Translations under genes and position numbers: made by a program
Notes under the pieces: model-generated
What the model was told of the DNA's origin: nothing
Databases searched by the model: none
Seen by the model: the letters and a program-made list of their open reading frames with translations, nothing else
In this document: piece by piece, positions 1 to 5,903 of the stretch
Layout: each line of letters opens with the position of its first letter
Position numbering within the stretch: position 1 is the first letter of the stretch
NCBI GenBank assembly: GCA_900546215.1
Contig: URCD01000112.1
Location: 1 to 6,845 of the forward strand
DNA from: an uncultured Eubacteriales bacterium
GTDB taxonomy: Bacteria > Bacillota > Clostridia > Lachnospirales > Anaerotignaceae
Reading direction: 5' to 3'
DNA length: 6,845 bases

Positions 1-1
1 G

Positions 2-775
2 AGATTCCAGAAAAACAATATGCCTGTTGCCGGTAAAACCGGTACTACAACAGACGATAAGGACCTCGTATTTGCCGGCTACACACCTTATTATGCGGCT
101 GGCATATGGATGGGATATGATACTCCCAAAAAGATTAGCTATGACAAGAGCTATCATCTTATCGTATGGCGTGCCATTATGGATCAGCTCCACGATAATC
201 TGGCATATAAGGAATTTGAAAAGCCTGAAGGAATAACAACCGCAAGCTACTGTGCTATACAAAATGGTTCGCCAATTGACGGCGTATGCTCAGCCGACTA
301 TTACGGTGCCGGATACTACGGCAATATGGTCTCAACTGATTACTGCACAGCGGCTACAGCGCCAAAATCGCAATGCAGTGCACATGCAATGTACAGGATT
401 TGTAAGGAAAGCGGTTGTCTTGCAGGACCTAACTGTCCTGATGATGTTGTAGAAGAGCTTTCACTTGCCGTTGTCAACGGTCAGATTGTTAACAGGCCAT
501 CTAAAGAGAGCTGCGCTGAAAGCGGAAAGATTTATGTTGATATAAGTCAGACCTGCTCTCTTACAGAACATAAGACATCCGAATCTCAGGTTCCGAGCGA
601 CGTTGTAATAGGCGGAGACAATATCCCTGATTTCGGTGATCCTAGCTGGGACGGCCACATCGGCAATACAAATAATAATACGTCAAACGGAAATCATTCA
701 AACAGCAACAGTAATGGCGGTAACTCAAATGTAAATGATTCCGACGGACAGGAATTTGTTATAGGCGCCAATTAA
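2..775 (+). CDS. Penicillin-binding protein 1A-like, class A transpeptidase, C-terminal part (5' truncated)
   Basis: The reading frame is open from base 2, so the gene starts upstream; the in-frame ATG at 20 is internal. The 257 visible residues begin RFQKNNMPVAGKTGTT. KTGTT (bases 35-49) is the third catalytic motif of penicillin-binding transpeptidases and is followed by the usual beta-strand region (FAGYTPYYAAGIWMGYD). These enzymes cross-link peptidoglycan on the outer face of the membrane; class A members also polymerise glycan, but that domain lies outside the window. After the transpeptidase end, about residues 84-185 form an extension with nine cysteines, including CKESGCLAGPNCP, resembling C-terminal extensions I know from clostridial PBP1A. 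From about residue 200 there is a low-complexity tail rich in Asn, Ser and Gly, presumably disordered and extracellular. Family assignment is strong; class A rather than class B is inferred from the KTGTT context and tail. Confidence 0.9.
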   Translation, partial: RFQKNNMPVAGKTGTTTDDKDLVFAGYTPYYAAGIWMGYDTPKKISYDKSYHLIVWRAIMDQLHDNLAYKEFEKPEGITTASYCAIQNGSPIDGVCSADYYGAGYYGNMVSTDYCTAATAPKSQCSAHAMYRICKESGCLAGPNCPDDVVEELSLAVVNGQIVNRPSKESCAESGKIYVDISQTCSLTEHKTSESQVPSDVVIGGDNIPDFGDPSWDGHIGNTNNNTSNGNHSNSNSNGGNSNVNDSDGQEFVIGAN

Positions 776-782
776 GTAAAAC

Positions 783-810
783 CCCCAAAGCTTAGCTTTG
801 GGGATTAATT
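783..810 (+). terminator. Intrinsic terminator hairpin after the PBP gene
   Basis: A perfect 9-bp stem, CCCCAAAGC (783-791) with GCTTTGGGG (795-803), has a 3-nt loop and lies 8 bases after the PBP stop codon. The following tract (ATTAATTATT) is only moderately T-rich, so it may work together with the second hairpin just downstream. On the minus strand it is followed by TTTTAC and could act as a backup terminator for the opposing operon. Confidence 0.75.
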
Positions 811-818
811 ATTGCAAT

Positions 819-849
819 AAAAAAAGGCCTGCCAATGCGGCAGGCCTTT
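819..849 (-). terminator. Intrinsic terminator of the nfeD-SPFH operon (probably bidirectional)
   Basis: AAAGGCCTGCC (823-833) pairs perfectly with GGCAGGCCTTT (839-849), an 11-bp G+C-rich stem with a 5-nt loop. Read on the minus strand the stem runs into seven T residues (825-819), the classic intrinsic terminator, 8 bases after the SPFH gene's stop. On the plus strand it is followed by TTTACATTTATTTATTTT, so it can also stop transcription from the PBP side. Confidence 0.88.
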
Positions 850-857
850 ACATTTAT

Positions 858-1772
858 TTATTTTCTGTCGTTCTTTTCATCATCCTTAATAAGCTCTTTG
901 AATGAAGTAGCAAGTCCGGCTATTCCCTGTATTTCCGAAGGGATTATAATCTTTGTCGACTTACCGTCTGCAACCTTCTGAAGTGCTTCAAGGCTCTTAA
1001 TTGCGATTACCTCAGCGTCGGGATTTGCTTCATTGAGCATTCTAATACCCTCTGCCTGAGCCTTCTGAACCTTAAGGATTGCCTCAGCCTCACCTTCAGC
1101 GCGTCTGATTGCAGCCTCTTTTTCAGCCTCTGCCCTAAGAATAGCAGCTTCCTTTTCACCTTCCGCTACAAGTACTGCGCTTCTCTTCTCGCCCTCGGCC
1201 TGAAGAATTTTTTCTCTTCTTTCACGTTCAGCCTTCATCTGCTTTTCCATTGAATCCTGAATTTCCTTTGGAGGCATGATGTTTTTAAGCTCAACACGAT
1301 TTATCTTAATTCCCCAAGGGTCTGTAGCCTCATCAAGAATAGCTCTCATCTTGGTGTTTATTATATCTCTTGATGTAAGGGTCTGGTCTAATTCCAAATC
1401 ACCGATTATATTTCTTAACGTCGTGGCTGTAAGATTTTCAATAGCCCTGATTGGATTATCTACCCCATAGGTATAAAGCTTTGGATCCGTTACTTGAAGA
1501 TAAATAACAGTGTCTATCTGCATTGTAACATTATCCTTTGTTATTACCGGCTGAGGCGGGAAATCCGCAACCTGTTCCTTGAGGCTTATTCTTCTTGATA
1601 TTCTGTCCATAATAGGCACAGCAAAGTGCAGGCCTGTTCCCCAAGTAGCATTATACGCACCAAGTCTTTCAACTACATATGCATGTGCCTGCGGAACTAT
1701 TTTGATATTGGAAATTACAATAATAATCAAAATAATTATAATGACAAACAAAAAAATTCTGAAAAAAGGCAT
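858..1772 (-). CDS. SPFH/band 7 domain protein (QmcA/stomatin-like)
   Basis: This 304-aa protein has one very Ile-rich N-terminal membrane segment (about residues 6-20), then an SPFH/band 7 domain (about 24-185; landmarks IVPQAHAYVVERLGAY, DNVTMQIDTVIYLQV, LRNIIGDLELDQTLTSRDII), then an Ala/Glu-rich helical region (about 176-250) and a hydrophobic C-terminal patch (GIAGLATSF). This matches the QmcA/stomatin/prohibitin-like group, which oligomerise as cages or rings on the membrane and organise microdomains or protease complexes. The start is ATG at 1772 because AAGGAG (1786-1781) sits 8 bases before it. A GTG at 1781, giving 307 aa and overlapping the nfeD stop as GTGA, would leave no spacing for that site. 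It is second in an operon with nfeD, 5 bases apart, and ends at a strong terminator. Similarity to flotillin is weaker (no long flotillin repeat region), so the QmcA-like label is preferred. Confidence 0.93.
   Translation of the reverse strand: MPFFRIFLFVIIIILIIIVISNIKIVPQAHAYVVERLGAYNATWGTGLHFAVPIMDRISRRISLKEQVADFPPQPVITKDNVTMQIDTVIYLQVTDPKLYTYGVDNPIRAIENLTATTLRNIIGDLELDQTLTSRDIINTKMRAILDEATDPWGIKINRVELKNIMPPKEIQDSMEKQMKAERERREKILQAEGEKRSAVLVAEGEKEAAILRAEAEKEAAIRRAEGEAEAILKVQKAQAEGIRMLNEANPDAEVIAIKSLEALQKVADGKSTKIIIPSEIQGIAGLATSFKELIKDDEKNDRK
1068..1199 (-). repeat. Four 11-residue (hendecad) repeats coding for the SPFH coiled coil
   Basis: Residues 192-235 of the SPFH protein fall into four consecutive 11-residue units: AEGEKRSAVLV, AEGEKEAAILR, AEAEKEAAIRR, AEGEAEAILKV. 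Each unit is 33 bases of imperfectly repeated DNA. The 11-residue periodicity is typical of right-handed or near-straight coiled coils and fits the long helices of SPFH cages. The repeat is part of the gene, not a separate element. Confidence 0.8.
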
Positions 1773-1777
1773 TGACG

Positions 1778-2230
1778 TCACTCCTTATCTGCTAGTTTTA
1801 CTATAACCTTAACTCCCTGAATTTCTAATATTTCTACTTTTGTTCCTTCAGGTATTATTTCCTGTTCCTCTTCAGTTCTAGCCGTCCATATTTTACCATC
1901 GACTTTAACGGCTCCCTTAGCTTCAATATTATTTATCTCCTCAACGACAATTCCATGACGTCCAATTACAGCAGGGGCATTTGTAGCCTCAATTTTATTG
2001 TGCAGTAATTTTTTAGCCAGAGGTTTTGTCAAAATCAGAAGAACTATTGAAACCGCCAGGAAAATTATCAGCTGAAGCGTTGTTGAAGCTCCTCCCGCTG
2101 CCGCAAACATGGCTGCCAGAGAACCAAAGCAGAACCATATTGATATTAACGGACCCGCTGTAGCCACTTCCGCGATAATAAAAACTATAAACAGTATAAA
2201 CCATATTGCAGTTAACGGAATATCATGCAT
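1778..2230 (-). CDS. NfeD family membrane protein with C-terminal OB-fold domain
   Basis: A 150-aa protein with three hydrophobic segments (about residues 8-25, 28-46 and 52-68), a basic turn (KPLAKKLL), then a soluble beta-rich domain (about 84-148) containing GRHGIVVEEINN, GAVKVDGKIWTAR and GTKVEILEIQGVKVIVK. This is the layout of short NfeD proteins, whose OB-fold tail is thought to bind an SPFH partner. The Ser/Lys protease domain of long NfeD proteins (NfeD1a/ClpP-like) is absent. The start ATG at 2230 has a strong purine-rich Shine-Dalgarno (AGGGGAGGA, 2244-2236) 5 bases upstream. It is the first gene of the operon with the downstream SPFH gene; this pairing is a widespread, well-known association and supports both calls. 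The role, inferred from family, is assembly or stability of a membrane microdomain or quality-control complex. Confidence 0.9.
   Translation of the reverse strand: MHDIPLTAIWFILFIVFIIAEVATAGPLISIWFCFGSLAAMFAAAGGASTTLQLIIFLAVSIVLLILTKPLAKKLLHNKIEATNAPAVIGRHGIVVEEINNIEAKGAVKVDGKIWTARTEEEQEIIPEGTKVEILEIQGVKVIVKLADKE
1781..1786 (-). promoter_or_regulatory. Ribosome binding site deciding the SPFH start
   Basis: AAGGAG on the minus strand overlaps the last codons of nfeD and is followed by an 8-base spacer (TGACGTCA) and ATG at 1772. The nfeD stop TGA lies inside that spacer, so ribosomes finishing nfeD would be placed to restart on the SPFH gene, suggesting translational coupling. Confidence 0.85.
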
Positions 2231-2300
2231 AATTGTCCTCCCCTCATTTTACTATACTTAAGCTGTTTTACAGATACTTATTAACCTATAAAAGTGCTTG

Positions 2301-2327
2301 GTTATACAATAACATAAAAATCGACAA
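2301..2327 (-). promoter_or_regulatory. Candidate promoter for the nfeD-SPFH operon (weak)
   Basis: On the minus strand TTGTCG (2327-2322, 4/6 to the -35 consensus) and TATAAC (2306-2301, 5/6 to the -10 consensus) are separated by 15 bases, shorter than the preferred 17. This leaves a leader of about 65 bases before nfeD. A nearer TATAGT (2256-2251) lacks a convincing -35 partner. The true promoter could be either one or another. Confidence 0.3.
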
Positions 2328-2342
2328 TATGCAATTGCATAT
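2327..2342. repeat. Perfect 16-bp palindrome in the nfeD/valS divergent region
   Basis: ATATGCAATTGCATAT reads identically on both strands. It touches the candidate nfeD -35 box and lies about 37 bases upstream of the valS -35 box. With no T tract or loop it does not look like a terminator, so an operator for a dimeric regulator is the natural guess. No regulator is recognised. Confidence 0.55.
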
Positions 2343-2378
2343 AAACCTCTTGATAATGTAATTTAAGCCAGCGGGGTC

Positions 2379-2407
2379 TTGACAAACAATATTAATTTAA
2401 CTATTAT
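2379..2407 (+). promoter_or_regulatory. Sigma-A-type promoter of valS
   Basis: A perfect -35 box TTGACA (2379-2384) and TATTAT (2402-2407, 5/6 to the -10 consensus) are separated by exactly 17 bases. The predicted start of transcription is near 2414, about 30 bases before the T-box stem I. Confidence 0.85.
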
Positions 2408-2440
2408 ATCTTTATATGCGAAATAATATAATTAAATGCG

Positions 2441-2665
2441 TTAAACGGGAGGAGTACATTGTGTACGCCTATAAGAGAGCTGTATCCATAGGCTGAGAGG
2501 TACGGCAGGAAAGTTTGCTTTGGAAGGTAGCCCGACAGCAGTTCCGGTGAGAAAGATACATTAGCCGGAAACGTAAACCGCGTTAAGGTGTTTAAGCCGT
2601 AATTATTTACGGGAATTAAGGTGGTACCGCGGACTTTCGCCCTTATCAGGGCGGAAGTCTTTTTT
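2441..2665 (+). promoter_or_regulatory. T-box riboswitch (tRNA-Val sensing leader of valS)
   Basis: The leader senses uncharged tRNA and allows valS transcription when valine charging is low. Stem I base: CGGG (2446-2449) with CCCG (2531-2534). The specifier-loop AGTA is at 2453-2456, AGAGAG precedes the upper arm, and a GCTG (GNUG-type) lies in the terminal loop. The candidate specifier is GTA (2527-2529, a Val codon), followed by a purine and then the closing helix. Stem II: TTCCGG (2542-2547) with CCGGAA (2565-2570). A likely IIA/B pseudoknot has AACG/CGTT (2570-2573/2581-2584) with loop TAAAC (2574-2578) pairing to GTTTA (2590-2594). Stem III: CCGTAA/TTACGG (2597-2612). The T-box core AAGGTGGTACCGCG (2618-2631) differs from the 14-base consensus at one position; its TGGT would pair with an ACCA tRNA end. 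Antiterminator: TAAGG (2617-2621) with CCTTA (2641-2645), plus GCG (2629-2631) with CGC (2638-2640), excluding the terminator. Structures were folded by eye. Confidence 0.95.
2632..2665 (+). terminator. Regulated terminator of the valS T-box leader
   Basis: GACTTTCGCCCT (2632-2643) pairs with AGGGCGGAAGTC (2648-2659), a 12-bp stem with one T-G wobble and a TATC loop, followed by six T residues (2660-2665). Its 5' arm shares bases 2638-2643 with the antiterminator, so the two structures exclude each other. This is the default OFF state when tRNA-Val is charged. Confidence 0.92.
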
Positions 2666-2680
2666 AGTTTTGAAAATCAG

Positions 2681-2692
2681 AGGAAAGGAAAG
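2681..2692 (+). promoter_or_regulatory. Ribosome binding site of valS
   Basis: The purine-rich AGGAAAGGAAAG precedes the ATG at 2700; its second GGA (2687-2689) ends 10 bases before the start. A TTG at 2670 would extend the frame by 10 residues, but its upstream region would be the terminator hairpin and T run, with no Shine-Dalgarno, so it is not used as the start. Confidence 0.7.
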
Positions 2693-2699
2693 ATTATTT

Positions 2700-5336
2700 A
2701 TGATACATGAGCTTGACAAAACATACGATCCGAGTATCGAAGAACGTATCTATAGCAAATGGCTTGACAAAAAATATTTTCACGCCGAAGTAGACAAATC
2801 CAAAAAACCCTTCACAATTGTAATGCCTCCTCCCAATATCACAGGAAAGCTTCACATGGGACACGCGCTTGACAACACACTGCAGGATATTCTTATACGA
2901 TGGAAACGCATGAGCGGCTATAACGCCCTCTGGGTTCCTGGAACTGACCATGCCTCCATATCAACAGAGGTAAAAATAGTTCAGAAGATGGCTGAGGAAG
3001 GAATTACAAAGGACGATATAACAAGGGAGCAGTTCCTTGAAAGAGCCTGGGCTTGGAAGGAAGAATATGGCTCTGAAATTCTTAAGCAGCTGAGAAAGCT
3101 TGGTTCAAGCTGTGATTGGGACAGGGTTCGCTTTACAATGGACGAGGGCTGCTCAAAGGCAGTGCTTGAAACCTTTATCCGCCTTTATAACAAAGGATAT
3201 ATTTACAGAGGAGAAAAGTTAATTAACTGGTGCCCTAAATGCCAGACTACTATATCTGACGCAGAAGTAAATCACGTTGATATGGCAGGTCATTTCTGGC
3301 ATATTAAATATCCTATCGCCGGAACTAACGATTGTCTTGAGCTTGCAACAACACGTCCTGAGACAATGCTTGGAGATACCGCAGTTGCCGTTCATCCAGA
3401 AGATGACCGTTATAAGCATCTCATAGGTAAAATGGCTGTTCTCCCTCTTGTTAATAAAGAAATTCCAATAATCGCAGACACATATGTTGACAGAGAATTT
3501 GGTACCGGAGTTGTTAAAATCACCCCTGCCCATGACCCTAACGACTATGAGGTCGGAGAACGTCATAGCCTTCCTAAGATAAACGTATTTAATGATGACG
3601 GAACTATCAATTCCAACGGCGGAAAATATGAAGGAATGGACAGGTATGAAGCAAGAAAACTTATAGTTAAAGAGCTTGATGAGCTTGGCCTTCTTGTACG
3701 GGTTGAGGACATCACACATTCCGTAGGAGTTCATGAAAGATGCAACGACATTGTTGAGCCTATGATTAAACTCCAATGGTTTGTTAAGATGGAGGAGCTT
3801 GCTAAGCCTGCTATTGATGTTTATAAAAATGGTTCGCTCCGTTTTATTCCTGACCGTTTTGGTAAGGTATACATGCACTGGCTGGATAACATCCGCGATT
3901 GGTGTATATCCCGTCAGCTATGGTGGGGACACCGTATACCGGCCTACTATTGTCAGAAATGCGGTCACATTGAGGTCACAAAAGACCCTTCAGGACTTGT
4001 ATGCTCGAAATGCGGAAGCACTGAATTTAAGCAGGATGAAGATACCCTTGACACCTGGTTCTCATCAGCCCTCTGGCCCTTCTCTACTCTGGGCTGGCCT
4101 GAAGAAACGGAGGAGCTTAAGCATTTCTACCCGACAAGCACAATGGTAACAGGATATGATATTATATTCTTCTGGGTTATAAGAATGGTATTTTCAGGTC
4201 TTGAACAGCTTGGAGAATGTCCTTTCCAGGATGTCCTCATCCATGGTCTTATACGCGATGACCAAGGAAGAAAATTCTCAAAGAGTCTTGGAAACGGTAT
4301 AGACCCGATTGACGTTATCAACAAATACGGCGCCGATGCAATGCGTCTTATGCTTGTAACAGGAAATGCTCCTGGCAACGATATGCGCTTCTATTGGGAA
4401 AGGCTTGACGACTGCCGAAACTTTAACAACAAGCTTTGGAATGCGTCACGCTTTGTGCTTATGAACCTTGAAGGCGAAAACGATGAAGATAGGCTCCTTT
4501 ATCTTACAAGCGCCGATAAATGGATACTGAGCAAGGTTAATACACTTACAAAAGAAGTAACTGATAATCTTAACTCATATGAGCTTGGCCTTGCAGCGCA
4601 GAAGATACGTGATTTCCTTTGGGACGAATACTGCGACTGGTATATAGAGATGGTTAAGCCTCGTCTTTACAATAAAGAGGACAGCACAAGAGACGCTGCT
4701 TTATGGACACTTAAAACAGTTCTTATAAACGCCCTTAAGCTGCTTCATCCATTTATGCCATTCATTACTGAAGAAATATTTACTCATCTTCAGAATGAAG
4801 ATGAAACAATAATGCTTTCGTCATGGCCGGAATACAAAGCAGAATGGAACTTCTCTGACAATGAGGAGGAAATTGACCTTATTAAGGAAGCCGTAAGGGC
4901 CATAAGAAATATCCGAGCTGAAATGAATGTTGTACCCAGCAAAAAAGCAACCGTATATGTTGTTACGTCAGACGGAAGCATAGCTGATATTTTTGAGAGA
5001 AGCGGCGTATTCTTTAAAACACTTGCATACGCCAGTGAGCTGATTATACAAGCGGATAAAAACGGCATAGCTTCTGACGCCGTAACGGCAGCCATTCCCG
5101 GCGCTACACTTTATATGCCATTTGCCGAGCTTGTTGATATAGCAAAGGAAATAGAAAGGCTTACAAAGGAACGCGACAAAATGGTTAAAGAGGTTGAACG
5201 TGTTGAGAAGAAGCTTGCTAACCAGGGCTTTGTAGCGAAGGCTCCCGCTAATGTCATAGACGAAGAAAAAGCAAAAGGGGTTAAATATAAAGAAACCCTT
5301 AAACAAATAGAAGAAAGACTCGAAGCACTTAAATAA
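2700..5336 (+). CDS. valS: Valine--tRNA ligase (ValRS)
   Basis: Class I aminoacyl-tRNA synthetase attaching valine to tRNA-Val in the cytoplasm, with hydrolytic editing of mischarged threonine. Length 878 aa, close to the usual bacterial size (about 880). Motifs: HIGH-type signature HMGH at 52-55 after PPPNITGKL; WCPKC at 177-181; CP1 editing domain with TTRPET at 217-222 and HDPNDY at 278-283; a zinc-ribbon-like cysteine set (C418, C421, C435, C438); DTWFSS before the second half of the Rossmann fold; KMSKS-type loop present as KFSKS at 525-529; anticodon-binding domain around HPFMPFITEEIF; and a C-terminal coiled-coil tRNA-binding arm (about 810-878, EIERLTKERDKMVKEVERVE). The start ATG at 2700 gives MIHELDKTYDP, the expected N-terminus. 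It is expressed as a single gene under T-box control and closed by its own terminator. The identification is certain; the Phe in KFSKS is a variant, not a defect. Confidence 0.99.
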   Translation: MIHELDKTYDPSIEERIYSKWLDKKYFHAEVDKSKKPFTIVMPPPNITGKLHMGHALDNTLQDILIRWKRMSGYNALWVPGTDHASISTEVKIVQKMAEEGITKDDITREQFLERAWAWKEEYGSEILKQLRKLGSSCDWDRVRFTMDEGCSKAVLETFIRLYNKGYIYRGEKLINWCPKCQTTISDAEVNHVDMAGHFWHIKYPIAGTNDCLELATTRPETMLGDTAVAVHPEDDRYKHLIGKMAVLPLVNKEIPIIADTYVDREFGTGVVKITPAHDPNDYEVGERHSLPKINVFNDDGTINSNGGKYEGMDRYEARKLIVKELDELGLLVRVEDITHSVGVHERCNDIVEPMIKLQWFVKMEELAKPAIDVYKNGSLRFIPDRFGKVYMHWLDNIRDWCISRQLWWGHRIPAYYCQKCGHIEVTKDPSGLVCSKCGSTEFKQDEDTLDTWFSSALWPFSTLGWPEETEELKHFYPTSTMVTGYDIIFFWVIRMVFSGLEQLGECPFQDVLIHGLIRDDQGRKFSKSLGNGIDPIDVINKYGADAMRLMLVTGNAPGNDMRFYWERLDDCRNFNNKLWNASRFVLMNLEGENDEDRLLYLTSADKWILSKVNTLTKEVTDNLNSYELGLAAQKIRDFLWDEYCDWYIEMVKPRLYNKEDSTRDAALWTLKTVLINALKLLHPFMPFITEEIFTHLQNEDETIMLSSWPEYKAEWNFSDNEEEIDLIKEAVRAIRNIRAEMNVVPSKKATVYVVTSDGSIADIFERSGVFFKTLAYASELIIQADKNGIASDAVTAAIPGATLYMPFAELVDIAKEIERLTKERDKMVKEVERVEKKLANQGFVAKAPANVIDEEKAKGVKYKETLKQIEERLEALK

Positions 5337-5384
5337 CAAAGAAAAAGCAGGTAAAATTAAATTTTACCTGCTTTTTCTTTGTTT
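5337..5384 (+). terminator. Intrinsic terminator of valS (long perfect hairpin)
   Basis: Bases 5337-5357 and 5361-5381 form a perfect 21-bp stem with a 3-nt TAA loop, starting directly after the valS stop codon. The core is GCAGGTAAAAT/ATTTTACCTGC, flanked by A-rich and T-rich arms (CTTTTTCTTTGTTT on the 3' side). The A-rich 5' and T-rich 3' flanks make it symmetric, so it could stop transcription in either direction. Confidence 0.92.
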
Positions 5385-5462
5385 ATATTACCACAAAATG
5401 TCTAAAAAGTCAAGTCTTGTACTGGTTTGACATTAGATATATGCTTGTCATGAGGTGATTTT

Positions 5463-5891
5463 ATGGACAGCAATTTCGCTTTAAAGCTATTCCAAGCACA
5501 GCTTGAAGAAACAAATGAAAAGCTCATGATGTGCAACGAATATACAATTAAATTCGGTTTAGCTCTTACACCTGGCCAAATAAAAAATTTAATGCAGAGC
5601 CGATTTAACTCACTTAAGGATACCGGTCGTGTGGAATTTAATGAAGGTGTATTGGAGAAACTGATTTTCGCCTTCTGCGACTCCCCCTATATTTTTCAGG
5701 AAAACTATGAAGAAACACTTGCCGCACTTCAGGACTGTTTTTATTACTTCAAAAACGAATCCCATGACCTGATGTCAGACGATGAAATAATTGAGAATAT
5801 GAAAGCTGCCTTTGACGGCCCCGCCGAGGGGTCCGTGGAATATCTTACTGACATAACTCTTGACGACCTATATCATAAAGGAAAATATTAA
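5463..5891 (+). CDS. Uncharacterised small acidic protein (DUF6323-like)
   Basis: A 142-aa protein with no signal peptide, no membrane segment and no catalytic motif I recognise. It looks mainly alpha-helical and acidic: an N-terminal helix (about 5-24, FALKLFQAQLEETNEKLMMC), a TPGQIKNLMQSRFNSLKDTGRVEF segment (36-59), an aromatic helical segment (64-97, with SPYIFQENYEETLAALQDCFYYF), and an acidic C-terminus (SDDEIIENMKAAFDG, then LTDITLDDLYHKGKY). From memory this pattern corresponds to a family named DUF6323 in Clostridia, usually next to a DUF6179 gene, which fits the neighbour here; I could not verify this by search. GAGGTGA (5452-5458) lies 4 bases before ATG 5463. It is first of a two-gene unit after the valS terminator. 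The function is unknown; a cytoplasmic partner or chaperone of the next protein is only a guess. Confidence 0.85.
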   Translation: MDSNFALKLFQAQLEETNEKLMMCNEYTIKFGLALTPGQIKNLMQSRFNSLKDTGRVEFNEGVLEKLIFAFCDSPYIFQENYEETLAALQDCFYYFKNESHDLMSDDEIIENMKAAFDGPAEGSVEYLTDITLDDLYHKGKY

Positions 5892-5895
5892 GGAG
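5890..5895 (+). promoter_or_regulatory. Ribosome binding site overlapping the upstream stop codon
   Basis: AAGGAG shares two bases with the TAA stop (5889-5891) of the 142-aa gene and lies 8 bases before ATG 5904. The layout favours re-initiation by terminating ribosomes and supports coupled production of the two proteins. Confidence 0.85.
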
Positions 5896-5903
5896 ATGGT
5901 TTA

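Noticed and set aside
20..22. ATG at 20 as the start of the first gene
   Set aside because: The frame is open to the window edge and the codons before it fit a PBP sequence (RFQKNN before MPVAGKTGTT); a start five residues before KTGTT would lack the rest of the catalytic domain.
2263..2273. CTGTTTTACAG dyad upstream of nfeD as a regulator site
   Set aside because: Only four base pairs per arm in an A+T-rich region; no match to a known operator, and chance occurrence is likely.
2457..2473. Short local hairpin GTACA/TGTAC (2454-2466) in the leader
   Set aside because: It would compete with the T-box specifier loop AGTA element and is only 5 bp, so it is probably not a stable separate structure.
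2670..2699. Upstream TTG start for valS adding 10 residues
   Set aside because: It would place the start 4 bases after the T-box terminator T run without a ribosome binding site, and the added residues are not expected for ValRS. ATG at 2700 has a good site and the expected N-terminus.
3219..3878. A 219-codon open frame on the minus strand inside valS
   Set aside because: It lies wholly antisense to well-conserved ValRS coding sequence, its translation looks like no known family, and no Shine-Dalgarno or promoter supports it. It is a shadow of valS.
3781..4149. A 122-codon plus-strand frame inside valS
   Set aside because: It overlaps the zinc-ribbon and catalytic part of ValRS in another frame and has no independent support.
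5337..5384. Inverted repeat after valS as a mobile-element end or REP-like repeat
   Set aside because: There is a T-rich 3' arm, it lies directly after a stop codon, and no second copy is seen in the window; an intrinsic terminator explains it.
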